A DNA stretch of 64,000 bases from DASWOJ01 sp964242415 (GTDB lineage Bacteria > Pseudomonadota > Alphaproteobacteria > Acetobacterales > Acetobacteraceae): assembly GCA_964242415.1 (NCBI GenBank), contig CAXTAT010000011.1, forward strand, positions 1 to 64,000, read 5' to 3'. The notes beneath the pieces are model-generated. The model made no database searches. It was not told the origin of the DNA and saw only the letters and a list, made by a program, of their open reading frames with translations. Shown one piece after another: positions 41,381-49,599 of the stretch. Each line of letters opens with the position of its first letter. The first letter of the stretch is position 1. A program made the position numbers and the translations under genes.

Positions 41381-43414
41381 ATGTCAGTCCTTCCCAGAGC
41401 TGCTGAAAGCCAGATAGATGAGGCGATCCGCCACCATAGGCTAGGTGCAACGGAGGCAGCCGAGCGCATCTATCGCGACCTGTTGCGGCAGCATCCCGAC
41501 AGCGCCGCCATAACATACAATCATTGCCAGCTTCTTGCCGCAACGAACCGCTTGCGGGCTGCGCAAAACAAGCTGGAGGGGTTCCTCAAGCGGTCTTCCC
41601 ACACGGATGGAACGGGACGGCTACATCACCTGCTCGCAACCGTCCTTGAACGCCAAAAGCTGCATGCAAGATGCCTGTTCCACTATGGGGCAAGCATCAA
41701 GCTCGATCCAAACCATGCCGGTGCGCATGTGGACATGGTGCGGTGCCTCGCCGAGCAGCGGAAACTGGAGGAGGCCAGACGCATCGCCGCAGCGGCAATG
41801 ACCCGGTTTCCCGAGAATGCCGCCTTGCCTTACTACCTCGGCGTCGGCGAGCTGCTTGAGAACAATACCGACGCCGCGGCCCGGCTGTTCGAAACGGCAG
41901 TGGCGCTTGATCCAAAACACCACTTCGCACTCTACAATCTAGCGACGATCCATGAATCCAGGTCCGAGCTGGACGAAGCCGTCCGGCTATACCGGGCCGC
42001 AATAGCCGCCGACCCCAACGGCGAGCTGCCGCCGATCAATCTCGGCGACATCGAGCTGCGGACTGGCGATGTCGCCGCCTCAATTGCCAGCTCGGAGGCA
42101 TGGCTTGCCCGGTGGCCTGACGACTCCGCCGTGTGGGGGAACCGCCTGCTGGCGGCGCTCTACGACCCGGCAGCGACGCCCGAGGAACTCCTGCGGCTGA
42201 ACTGCCTCTGGAACGACCGGGTGGCCCGGACGCTGCGGCCCCCTGCGACACCGTGGCAGGACGCGCCCAAACCGGACCAGAAGCTGCGCATCGGCGTGGT
42301 GTCCGCCGACCTGCACAGCCACCCCGTCGGGTTCCTGACCATCCGTGCCTTCGAGGCGCTCGATCCAGGCGAGTTCGACATCACGGCCTATTACGGCGGC
42401 GGAGTCGATGACGCGGTGTCCCGCCGGTTCGCCCGGGCGGCAACGGCGTGGCATGGGACGGCCGGCTGGCCGGACGAGCGCCTGCACCGCCAGATCATGC
42501 AGGACCGGATCGACATCCTGCTCGACCTTTCGGGTCATACGGCCGGATCGCGCATGCTGGTCTTTGCCCGCCGTGCCGCCCCGGTGCAGATCGCCTGGCT
42601 CGGCTATGCCGGCACGACGGGCCTGAGCACGATGGATTGGCTGGTCGCCGATCCCTACCTGATCCCAGCCAGCGACGATGGGTACTACGTCGAGCGCATC
42701 CTGCGCCTGCCCTGCTCGTCCATCTGCTTCGACCCGCCGGCGACGGCGCCCGAGGTTTCACCGCTTCCCGCAGGCGACAGCCGCCCCCTGACCTTTGCCG
42801 CCTTCCACAACCCGGTGAAGGTCAACGGCGAGGTCGCAGCGCTTTGGGCCCGCGTGCTGCTGCATGAGCCGGGATCGTCGATCCGGTTCGTCTATGACGG
42901 ATATCAATTTCCAAGCGTGCAGCAGCGCATCCGCGGCCAGTTCGCCGCCGCCGGCGTGGACGGCGACCGGCTGTCCTTCACCGGCAAGGTCGCACGGGAC
43001 AGCCTGTTCGCGCTGTACGGGACGACCGACATCGCGTTGGACACGTTCCCCTATGGCGGCATGACGACCACCGCGGAGGCGCTGTGGATGGGCGTGCCTG
43101 TGGTGACGCTTCCGGGCAGGACCTTGGCCAGCCGGAATTCCCTGCTCACCCTCTCGGCGGCCGGCATGACTGGCACGGTCGCCCGCGATGCCGACGGCTA
43201 CGTTGCCATCGTCCATGCGCTTGGGGCTGACAGAGCCGGGCTGAGCGCACTGCGGGCTGGCTTGAGGCAAACGATGGCAGCATCGCCGCTGTGCGACGGC
43301 GGGCAGTTGGCGGCGGACCTGGGTTCCGCCCTCAAGCGCATCTGGCAGGAGCGCACGGCATCAGCGTCCGACATGCAGGGGAGTCTCGCCGTGGACCGCA
43401 GCGCCGCGCCGTAG
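41381..43414 (+). CDS. TPR O-GlcNAc-transferase-like protein (GT41)
   Basis: This 677-residue protein joins about seven TPR repeats (1-260) to a GT41/SPINDLY catalytic region (from about 300). The latter shows LRIGVVSADLHSHPVGF, ILLDLSGHTAGSRM, QIAWLGYAGTTGL, FAAFHNPVK and the UDP-sugar site DTFPYGGMTTTAEALWMGVP with TLPGRTLASR. Bacterial relatives glycosylate cytoplasmic proteins, including flagellins or adhesins. The first 270 codons use more A and T than neighbouring genes, which could reflect transfer or relaxed selection. It stands alone, 46 bases before livH. Confidence 0.9.
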   Translation: MSVLPRAAESQIDEAIRHHRLGATEAAERIYRDLLRQHPDSAAITYNHCQLLAATNRLRAAQNKLEGFLKRSSHTDGTGRLHHLLATVLERQKLHARCLFHYGASIKLDPNHAGAHVDMVRCLAEQRKLEEARRIAAAAMTRFPENAALPYYLGVGELLENNTDAAARLFETAVALDPKHHFALYNLATIHESRSELDEAVRLYRAAIAADPNGELPPINLGDIELRTGDVAASIASSEAWLARWPDDSAVWGNRLLAALYDPAATPEELLRLNCLWNDRVARTLRPPATPWQDAPKPDQKLRIGVVSADLHSHPVGFLTIRAFEALDPGEFDITAYYGGGVDDAVSRRFARAATAWHGTAGWPDERLHRQIMQDRIDILLDLSGHTAGSRMLVFARRAAPVQIAWLGYAGTTGLSTMDWLVADPYLIPASDDGYYVERILRLPCSSICFDPPATAPEVSPLPAGDSRPLTFAAFHNPVKVNGEVAALWARVLLHEPGSSIRFVYDGYQFPSVQQRIRGQFAAAGVDGDRLSFTGKVARDSLFALYGTTDIALDTFPYGGMTTTAEALWMGVPVVTLPGRTLASRNSLLTLSAAGMTGTVARDADGYVAIVHALGADRAGLSALRAGLRQTMAASPLCDGGQLAADLGSALKRIWQERTASASDMQGSLAVDRSAAP

Positions 43415-43459
43415 CTCCCGGCCTATACACTCCCGCATAGAGGGAGCAGACGGACCGGC

Positions 43460-44485
43460 ATGGATACCGACATCGCGATCATCCTGTTGCAGGACGGGCT
43501 GGTCAACGGGGCCATCTACGCCCTGCTCGCCCTGTCCCTGGTGCTGGTGTTCGCCACGACGCGCGTCATCCTGATCCCGCAGGGCGAGTTCGTCGCCTAT
43601 GGCGCGCTGACCTATGCCGCGCTCGACGATGGCCGCCTGCCCGGCAGCCTGTGGCTGCTGGCGGCGCTGGGCGCGGCGGCGATGCTGGCCGGGCTGGCCG
43701 CGGCGCGCCACGCCCTGTCGCCCCGGGTGCTGCTGGGTTTGACTGCGGAGACGCTGCTGGTTCCTGCTGCCGTGCTTCTGGCGGCCTGGCTGCTGCCGCG
43801 CAGGCCCGGCGTGCTGATCGAGGCGCTGCTGACCCTTGCCATCGTCACCCCCATGGCACCCTACCTCTATCGCCTGGCATTCCAGCCGCTGGCGGAGGCG
43901 TCGGTGCTGGTGCTGCTCATTGCCGCCATTGGCGTCCACTTGGCGCTGCTCGGGCTGGGGCTGGTGCTGTTCGGTCCCGAGGGCTACCGCGCCACCGGGT
44001 TCTCCGACGCACGCCTGGAACTAGGGGGCATGATCGTGCCGGGCCAGGCGGTCTGGATCGTCGGCTCCACCTTGGCGCTGATGGCGGGGCTGTATGGCTT
44101 CGGCCGCACCCTGGCCGGCAAGGCGCTGCGGGCGACGGCGGTCAACCGGCTGGGCGCGCGGCTGGTGGGCATCCCCACATCGCTGTCCGGCCGGATCGCC
44201 TTCGGATTGGCCGGGCTGATCGGCGCGTTATCGGGCGTTCTGATCGCGCCGCTGACGACGGTGTATTACGACAGCGGGTTCCTGGTGGGGCTGAAAGGCT
44301 TCGTGGCGGCGATCATCGGCGGGCTGGTCAGCTATCCCCTGGCAGCGCTGGCGGCGGTGCTGGTGGGCTGCGTGGAGAGCCTGTCCTCGTTCTACGCCAG
44401 CGCCTTCAAGGAGGTGATCGTGTTCACGGCCATCATCCCCGTGCTGCTGTGGCGCTCGCTCCGCAGCCCGGCGGAGGAGGAATGA
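43460..44485 (+). CDS. Branched-chain amino acid-type ABC transporter permease (LivH-like)
   Basis: This 341-residue inner membrane protein has about nine hydrophobic segments. It starts DGLVNGAIYALLALSLVLVFA, the LivH/UrtB opening. The region GKALRATAVNRLGARLVGIPT is the cytoplasmic loop that docks on the ATPase, and LSGVLIAPLTTVYYDSGFLVGLKGF is also typical. The fused permease-ATPase and a second ATPase follow, with family B repeat copy 2 in the 139-base gap. No substrate-binding protein is present nearby, so the solute (branched amino acid, urea or other) cannot be told. Confidence 0.9.
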   Translation: MDTDIAIILLQDGLVNGAIYALLALSLVLVFATTRVILIPQGEFVAYGALTYAALDDGRLPGSLWLLAALGAAAMLAGLAAARHALSPRVLLGLTAETLLVPAAVLLAAWLLPRRPGVLIEALLTLAIVTPMAPYLYRLAFQPLAEASVLVLLIAAIGVHLALLGLGLVLFGPEGYRATGFSDARLELGGMIVPGQAVWIVGSTLALMAGLYGFGRTLAGKALRATAVNRLGARLVGIPTSLSGRIAFGLAGLIGALSGVLIAPLTTVYYDSGFLVGLKGFVAAIIGGLVSYPLAALAAVLVGCVESLSSFYASAFKEVIVFTAIIPVLLWRSLRSPAEEE

Positions 44486-44520
44486 GCGCATCGCCCGTCA
44501 CCGGCACCCGTTATGGGCAC

Positions 44521-44621
44521 CCGTCATCGCGAGCCGGCTCCCGCACGGCGATCCAGGGCTATGTGTGCGGCCCCTGGATCGCCACGCCGCAAGCGCGGCT
44601 CGCGGTGACGGGGGCGTGGCC
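44521..44621. repeat. Family B palindromic repeat, copy 2
   Basis: The copy starts CCGTCATCGCGAGCCGG, passes GGCGATCCAGGGC and its inverse GCCCCTGGATCGCC, and ends CGGCTCGCGGTGACGG. Nested inverted arms give a cruciform-like symmetry. It is inserted between the two permease genes of the ABC transporter. Confidence 0.88.
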
Positions 44622-44624
44622 GCG

Positions 44625-46403
44625 ATGAGGCGGCTGCTGCCCCTGGCGCTGCTGGCGGGATGGCTGTGCGTGCCGTTCATCCCCGGCGTGCCGAACTTCT
44701 GGATCACGCTGGCCAACTACGCCGGCCTGGCGGGCATCGTGGTCACCGGGCTGGTGGTGCTGACGGGCTATGGCGGCATGACCTCGTTCGGGCAGGCGAC
44801 GTTCATGGGCTTCGGCGCCTACGCCTCGGCGCTGCTGACCACGCAGGCGCACTGGTCGCCCTGGCTCGCCCTGCCGGCGGCGCTGCTGGCGGCAGGCGTG
44901 GCGGCGCTGCTGATCGGGGCCGTCACGCTGCGGCTGTCGGGACATTACCTGGCGCTGGGCACCATCGCCTGGTCGGTCAGCCTGTACTACGTGTTCGGCA
45001 ACCTGGACCTGTTCGGCCGCAACGATGGCATCGGCGGCATTCCGCCCTTGCGGCTGGGCGGCCTGGCGCTGACCAGCAGCCGCGCCTACTTCGTCGTGGT
45101 CTGGCTGGCGGTGGCGCTGGTGCTGCTGCTGACCCGGCGCCTGCTCGACAGCCGCATGGGCCGGGCAATCCGGGCGCTGCGCGGCGGTGCGGCGGCAGCG
45201 GCCAGCTTCGGCGTCAACCTGCCGGCGACGCGGGTGCTGGCCTTCACCTATGCGGCGATGCTGGCGGGCCTGGCGGGCTGGCTGTACGCGCACATGCAGC
45301 GCAGCGTGAACCCGACGCCGTTCGGGCTGAACGCCGGCATCGACTACCTGCTGATGGCCGTCGTCGGTGGGGCCGGGTCGGTGTGGGGGGCGCTGCTGGG
45401 GGCTGGGCTGGTGACAGTGGCGAACGACCAGTTGCAGACCTGGCTGCCGCGCCTGCTGGGGCAACAAGGAAGTTACGAAACAATCGTGTTCGGCATCCTG
45501 CTGGTGCTGGTGCTGCAGACCTCTCCGGAGGGCCTGTGGCCGCATGTGCGCCGGCTGTTCGGCCCGGCCCGCGTCAGCAGCCGCGCCCTGGGCAACCGAT
45601 CCCTGGGCAACCGCTTCCTGCCCGCCCGCATCCTGCCCGCCCACGGCGCACCGGTGCTGGCGGCGACCGGCCTGCGCAAGACGTTCGGCGGGCTGGTCGC
45701 CGTCAACGACATCGCGCTGCACCTGGACGCCGGTGAGATCGTCGGGCTGATCGGCCCGAACGGCGCCGGCAAGAGCACCACCTTCAACCTGCTGACCGGC
45801 GTCTCCCGCCCCACCGCCGGGCAGGTCCGCTTCATGGGCCAGGACGTGTCCGGCACCACGCCGCCGCACATCGCCAGCCTGGGCATCGCCCGCACCTTCC
45901 AGCACGTGAAGCTGGTGCCCGGCATGTCCGTGCTGGAGAACGCCGCCCTCGGCGCCCACCTACGCGGCACCGCCGGCCCGGTGCGCGCCCTGCTGCGCCT
46001 GGACCGGGCGGAGGAGGCGCGGCTGCTCGGCGAAGCCCGGCGCCAGCTTGTCCGCGTCGGCCTGCACGACCACGCCGCGCAATCCGCCGACAGCCTCGCC
46101 CTGGGGCAGCAGCGCGTGGTGGAGATCGCCCGCGCCCTGTGCCTGGACCCGGTGCTGCTGCTGCTGGACGAGCCCGCCGCCGGGCTGCGCCATGCCGAGA
46201 AGGTGGCGCTGGCCGCCCTGCTGCGTCGCCTGCGCGCGGATGGCGTCACGATCCTGCTGGTCGAGCACGACATGGACTTCGTGATGGGCCTGGCCGACCG
46301 CGTGGTGGTGATGGAGTTCGGCGCCAAGCTCGCCGAAGGGTCGCCCGCCGCGGTCCGCGCCAACCCGGCCGTCATCGAGGCCTACCTGGGCGCCGCCGCT
46401 TGA
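44625..46403 (+). CDS. Fused ABC permease-ATPase (LivM-LivG type)
   Basis: The ATG at 44625 starts a 592-residue fusion. Residues 1-305 form a LivM-like permease with about nine membrane segments and the loop RAIRALRGGAAAAASFGVN. A linker near 318-340, with a SLGNR repeat, joins a LivG-like ATPase with Walker A GPNGAGKST (377-385), RTFQHVKLV, the signature region SLALGQQRVVEIARAL, LLLLDEPAAGL and the C-terminal BCA_ABC tail AVIEAYLGAAA. One chain thus supplies both membrane and nucleotide domains. The ATPase gene livF overlaps its stop. Confidence 0.92.
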   Translation: MRRLLPLALLAGWLCVPFIPGVPNFWITLANYAGLAGIVVTGLVVLTGYGGMTSFGQATFMGFGAYASALLTTQAHWSPWLALPAALLAAGVAALLIGAVTLRLSGHYLALGTIAWSVSLYYVFGNLDLFGRNDGIGGIPPLRLGGLALTSSRAYFVVVWLAVALVLLLTRRLLDSRMGRAIRALRGGAAAAASFGVNLPATRVLAFTYAAMLAGLAGWLYAHMQRSVNPTPFGLNAGIDYLLMAVVGGAGSVWGALLGAGLVTVANDQLQTWLPRLLGQQGSYETIVFGILLVLVLQTSPEGLWPHVRRLFGPARVSSRALGNRSLGNRFLPARILPAHGAPVLAATGLRKTFGGLVAVNDIALHLDAGEIVGLIGPNGAGKSTTFNLLTGVSRPTAGQVRFMGQDVSGTTPPHIASLGIARTFQHVKLVPGMSVLENAALGAHLRGTAGPVRALLRLDRAEEARLLGEARRQLVRVGLHDHAAQSADSLALGQQRVVEIARALCLDPVLLLLDEPAAGLRHAEKVALAALLRRLRADGVTILLVEHDMDFVMGLADRVVVMEFGAKLAEGSPAAVRANPAVIEAYLGAAA

Positions 46404-47146
46404 TGCTGGAGGTTGCCGACCTGACGGTGGCCTATGGCGGCGTCGAGGCCGTGCACGGGGTGACGCTGGCGGTCGGCGCCGGGCAGATCGTGACGGTGAT
46501 CGGCCCGAACGGCGCGGGCAAGACGACGCTGCTGAACGCCGTCATGGGCGTGCATGCCAGCCGCGGTTCCGTGCGCTTCGCCGGACAGGATGTGAGCCGG
46601 CTGGGCATCGAGGAGCGGGTCCGCCTGGGCCTATGCCTGGTGCCGGAGAAACGGGAACTGTTCGGCTCCATGACCGTCGAGGACAACCTGCGCCTGGGCG
46701 GCTTCCGCCTGCGCCGCCAGGGCCGGGCCGCCGCGCGCCAGGCCGTGGCGGAGGTCTATGCCCTGTTCCCCCGCCTGCACGAGCGCCGTGGCCAGGTGGC
46801 GGGAACGCTGAGCGGCGGCGAGCGGCAGATGCTGGCGATGGGCCGGGCGCTGATGGCCCGGCCCGGACTGCTGATGCTGGACGAGCCCAGCCTCGGCCTG
46901 GCGCCGCTGATCGTGCGCGAGGTGTTCCGCATCATCGCCGACCTGCGCGACCACGGCTGCGCGATCCTACTGGTCGAGCAGAACGCCCGTGCCGCCCTGC
47001 AGGTGGCCGACTGGGGCTACGTGCTGGAGACCGGCCGCGTCGTGCTGCAAGGGCCGAGCGCGGCGCTGGCCGGGGACGGCCGAGTGGTGGCGTCCTATCT
47101 CGGTGGAGCCGGGCCGGGTGCGGCCGGGGAGACGGCCAGCACATGA
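46403..47146 (+). CDS. ABC transporter ATP-binding protein (LivF-like)
   Basis: ATG at 46403 overlaps the preceding TGA by one base. The 247-residue ATPase has Walker A GPNGAGKTT (34-42), the LivF-type sequence LVPEKRELFGSMTVEDNL, signature LSGGERQML, LLMLDEPSLGLAP and the switch region LLVEQNARAAL. It would pair with the ATPase half of the fusion to drive uptake. The last 15 residues are Gly/Ala-rich. Its stop overlaps the start of a channel-gene remnant. Confidence 0.92.
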   Translation: MLEVADLTVAYGGVEAVHGVTLAVGAGQIVTVIGPNGAGKTTLLNAVMGVHASRGSVRFAGQDVSRLGIEERVRLGLCLVPEKRELFGSMTVEDNLRLGGFRLRRQGRAAARQAVAEVYALFPRLHERRGQVAGTLSGGERQMLAMGRALMARPGLLMLDEPSLGLAPLIVREVFRIIADLRDHGCAILLVEQNARAALQVADWGYVLETGRVVLQGPSAALAGDGRVVASYLGGAGPGAAGETAST

Positions 47147-47373
47147 CGGTGCTTGCGGCGGTGGAGGAACCCGCCGGCGCCTGGCTGGCCGGGACAGCGC
47201 TGCTGGACGTGTTCAGGTCCGTCATGGTGCCGCGCGCGGCGAACGGCCGCCTCCGGCTTGGCCCAGTCGTTGTCCCCAAATGGCACGTCCACAAGGGCGC
47301 GGTCGGCAATCACACCTGGAAACGGTGGATGGCGCACAATTGCCTTGAACTTACCCTATCGTTGCACCGCTGA
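47143..47373 (+). pseudogene. Probable remnant of a two-helix ion channel-type gene
   Basis: An open frame of 76 codons starts at ATG 47143, overlapping the livF stop (ATGA). Residues 13-42 (LAGTALLDVFRSVMVPRA, then NGRLRLGPVV) resemble the N-terminus of potassium channel family proteins of alphaproteobacteria, which begin with a helix followed by DVFxTxxxPR. The rest (from about residue 43) does not continue that family, and the pore helix is absent. It is best read as a 5' fragment left after deletion. It could still be translated as a short protein. Confidence 0.4.
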
Positions 47374-47410
47374 TGATGCGAAGCTCAGGTTTCACAACCA
47401 AGGCGGTCCC

Positions 47411-47626
47411 ATGCGTAATGCCCTAGTAGCCTTCTCACTGATCACCGGCGTGCTCGCAGGCGTGCCGATGCTTTCCGCCGAGGCCTCTGCTGCCCCCGTC
47501 CTCGCGGCGTCAATGCTGCAGCCTGCGGTGGCCGTCGATGAGCAAACCGCTGTTCAACCGGTGCAGTACTACTACCGCAATCATCGCCGCTATTATCGCC
47601 GGCACCGGTACTACCGCCGCTACTAA
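47411..47626 (+). CDS. Small secreted Tyr/Arg-rich protein
   Basis: The ATG at 47411 gives 71 residues. A signal peptide (MRNALVAFSLITGVLAG onward, cleavage near ASA) and a short Ala/Val linker are followed by an extreme C-terminus of tyrosines, arginines and histidines: QYYYRNHRRYYRRHRYYRRY. Short exported proteins with such tails occur in several alphaproteobacteria; their function is unknown. Binding to envelope polyanions or DNA is a guess from charge. A hairpin terminator follows at once. Confidence 0.78.
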   Translation: MRNALVAFSLITGVLAGVPMLSAEASAAPVLAASMLQPAVAVDEQTAVQPVQYYYRNHRRYYRRHRYYRRY

Positions 47627-47638
47627 CCGCGTGACAAA

Positions 47639-47672
47639 CAGCCCGTCCCAGCCGATCCATTGGGGCGGGCTG
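47639..47672. terminator. Hairpin between convergent genes
   Basis: CAGCCCGTCCCA (47639-47650) pairs with TGGGGCGGGCTG (47661-47672), including one G-T pair, around a ten-base loop. It sits between the Tyr/Arg-rich gene (stop 47626) and the end of the convergent lipoprotein gene (47675). There is no U-run, so it may work as a transcript-end stabiliser or Rho-assisted terminator. Confidence 0.6.
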
Positions 47673-47674
47673 CC

Positions 47675-47953
47675 CTAGCGGGAGTCGTCTCCCCGCAGCC
47701 GCCCAGCCTCATGCGCCTGGGCCATACCGCGGATCATCGCCTCCAGGTCCTCCTCCACCAGCCCGCGCGATCTGGATTGCGTGTCCGCCAGCGAAGAAAA
47801 CGCCGAGGCGCCAGGCGGCGCACGCATCAAGTGGCAGGCAGCCTGGTCCCCGGCGGCGCAGTCCTCGGCCAGCCGAGCCATGAAGGCAGATTGAGGTTCG
47901 GCGCACCCAGCCAGCAGGAGTCCCAGGAATAGCGGGAGCCTATGCCGGGCCAT
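47675..47953 (-). CDS. Small putative lipoprotein
   Basis: The ATG at 47953 starts a 92-residue protein with signal MARHRLPLFLGLLLAGCAEP (Cys17 in the lipobox LAGC). The mature part has two more cysteines in DCAAGDQAACHLM, which could form a disulfide, then a charged helical C-terminus. SEL1- or TPR-like half-repeats often contain this kind of AxxGDxxA pattern, but the protein is too short to assign. Its start overlaps the end of the Mpo1-like gene upstream, indicating co-transcription. Confidence 0.72.
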   Translation of the reverse strand: MARHRLPLFLGLLLAGCAEPQSAFMARLAEDCAAGDQAACHLMRAPPGASAFSSLADTQSRSRGLVEEDLEAMIRGMAQAHEAGRLRGDDSR

Positions 47954-48263
47954 GCTGCACTCCCGCTTGCGCCAGGTACGGCCCCAGGCGGCCAACGCTG
48001 GCCAGCGCCAGCATCCGGAAATCGCTGACAAGGGACCATAAGGGATGTCCGAAGGTCTCTGGCCGGTTGCCTTCCAGAGCCAAATGCGCCGCCCAGGCAA
48101 AGCCGTATCCGATCAGCGGCGCCACCACCAAAAAGCGCCAGCTTGAAAGCACGCCGGCTGCAAGGGACAGCAGCGCCAGGGCACTGCCGGCATAGTGCAG
48201 GGCGCGGGTGGCTGGGCGGCTATGGGCGCGCAGGTAGCGCAGCCAGAACTCGGGATACGTCAT
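47940..48263 (-). CDS. Mpo1/DUF962-like small membrane protein
   Basis: This 107-residue protein starts at the ATG MTYPEFWLRYLRAHSRP, with the family motif HSRPATRALHYAGSALAL and two to three hydrophobic segments, then GYGFAWAAHLALEGNRPETFGHPLWSLVSDF. Histidines in these motifs match the DUF962/Mpo1 family; yeast Mpo1 is a dioxygenase for 2-hydroxy fatty acids. The activity here is unproven. An alternative start six codons upstream exists. ccmI ends just upstream of it on the same strand. Confidence 0.82.
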   Translation of the reverse strand: MTYPEFWLRYLRAHSRPATRALHYAGSALALLSLAAGVLSSWRFLVVAPLIGYGFAWAAHLALEGNRPETFGHPLWSLVSDFRMLALASVGRLGPYLAQAGVQHGPA

Positions 48264-48284
48264 TGTGCGACAATAGGACAAATC

Positions 48285-48998
48285 CTAGCCGCCGGGTATT
48301 CGTGGTTCGGCCAACCGCTGCTCGGCCACCGCGCGCCATGGGGCGTCCGGGGGAGCCGCGGCGAGCGCGCGGCGGAACAGGGCGGCGCTGCTGTCGCTGA
48401 CCCCGCCAACGGCGCGGACGGTAGCCTCGGCCGTGCGGGCGGCCAGCGTCGCATCGAACTTGTCTTTCAGGGCGGTGCGCCAGGCAGCAGCGGCGGCGGC
48501 GTCGTTGCCTCTAGCCTCCTCAACATTGCCCAGCAACACGTAACCCTGACGGGCCTGGTCGGTCGCGGGGTCCATGGTGGCCAGGCGCTCTCGCAACTGG
48601 CCGATCAAGGCGGCTTCCTCCGCCGCCTGGCGCTGGGCGGCGGCAGCAGGCCCGGCAGATGGCAGGGACGGCACACCACGGACCAGGTACAGCCCGAGCG
48701 CCAGGACCGGCACCAGGCCAAGGGTCGCGAACAGCGGCCAGCGCACCCCCGGGTTGGCCGCCGGTTCGGCCCCTTCCGCCGCGGCGAGCAAGCGGCGCTG
48801 CACCTCCAGCCGGGCAGTCGCGTGCTCGGCGGCGAGGATGCGGCCCTCGGCAAGGTCGCGGTCCAGTTCGGACAGTTGAGCGCGGTGCAGCGCCAGGGCG
48901 GGGTCCCGGCCGCCCCGGGCCTCCGCCTGGCGGCGCAGCACGACGAACAGCGGCGCCAGGGCGGCAGCAGCCAGCAACAGGATGGCCAGCCAGATCAT
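48285..48998 (-). CDS. ccmI: Cytochrome c maturation protein CcmI
   Basis: CcmI holds apocytochrome c for haem ligation. The 237-residue protein begins MIWLAILLLAAAALAPLFVVL (first membrane helix) with a cytoplasmic loop RAQLSELDRDLAEGRI as in CcmI. A second helix lies near 90-108, and a short periplasmic TPR-like part follows, shorter than in E. coli CcmH fusions. The ATG at 48998 overlaps the ccmH stop (ATGA). It is the last gene of the ccmC-D-E-F-G-H-I run. Confidence 0.88.
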   Translation of the reverse strand: MIWLAILLLAAAALAPLFVVLRRQAEARGGRDPALALHRAQLSELDRDLAEGRILAAEHATARLEVQRRLLAAAEGAEPAANPGVRWPLFATLGLVPVLALGLYLVRGVPSLPSAGPAAAAQRQAAEEAALIGQLRERLATMDPATDQARQGYVLLGNVEEARGNDAAAAAAWRTALKDKFDATLAARTAEATVRAVGGVSDSSAALFRRALAAAPPDAPWRAVAEQRLAEPRIPGG

Positions 48999-49435
48999 GA
49001 CCCAGTCAGGGCATCCAAACGACGGCGCTCGGCCTCGCTCAAGGGGGCGGCAGGGGCCGGGGCGCGGCGCCGGGCCAGCAACGCAAGGCCTAGCCCGGCC
49101 AGCACCGCCAGCACCGGGGACGCCCACAGCACAGCCGTCACCGCCGTCACGGGCGGACGCAGGCGTACGAAGTCGCCGTAGCGGGCCACCACCCAGGCGG
49201 TCGCCTGGTCGTCGCCGTCACCGGCGGCGATGCGGCCGCGCACCAGGCGGCGCAGGTCCTTGGCGAGGTCGGCGTTGCTGTCCTCAATGCTCTCGTTCTG
49301 GCAGACCAGGCAACGCAACTGGCGGCCGACGGCTTCCGCGCGGGCCTCCTGCGCCGGGTTGGGCAGCATCTCGTTAGGGTCGCTGATGGCGTGGGCAGGG
49401 ACGGACAGGAGCAGCAGAAACGGCAGGATCAACAC
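48995..49435 (-). CDS. ccmH: Cytochrome c maturation protein CcmH
   Basis: CcmH is the periplasmic thioredoxin-like partner that reduces apocytochrome c for haem attachment. GTG at 49435 gives 146 residues; the longer open frame to 49603 only reads through a family A repeat. A signal peptide (to about residue 17) precedes the active site RCLVCQNESI with Cys42 and Cys45, followed by the three-helix bundle region and a C-terminal membrane helix (about 98-118). It lies 164 bases downstream of ccmG in the same operon. Confidence 0.92.
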   Translation of the reverse strand: MLILPFLLLLSVPAHAISDPNEMLPNPAQEARAEAVGRQLRCLVCQNESIEDSNADLAKDLRRLVRGRIAAGDGDDQATAWVVARYGDFVRLRPPVTAVTAVLWASPVLAVLAGLGLALLARRRAPAPAAPLSEAERRRLDALTGS

Positions 49436-49444
49436 TGCCTTCCG

Positions 49445-49585
49445 CCTTTCCCTCCGGGAGAGGGTCGGGGTGAGGGAGCGGGTAAGCACATCCCTCTCAA
49501 GCGAAAGCACTGGTCCGGCATTGGAGTGGAACGGTCCTCGCGGCAAAACCCCCTCACCCCGGCCCTCTCCCGAAGGGAGAGGGGG
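49445..49585. repeat. Family A palindromic repeat, inverted pair
   Basis: Copy one (49445-49476) reads CCTTTCCCTCCGGGAGAGGG and then TCGGGGTGAGGG. The inverse copy (49549-49585) reads CCCCCTCACCCCGGCCCTCT and then CCCGAAGGGAGAGGGG. The pair is inserted between ccmH and ccmG inside the cytochrome c maturation operon and extends the apparent ccmH frame upstream of its true start. Confidence 0.9.
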
Positions 49586-49599
49586 AAGACGGTCACCCA

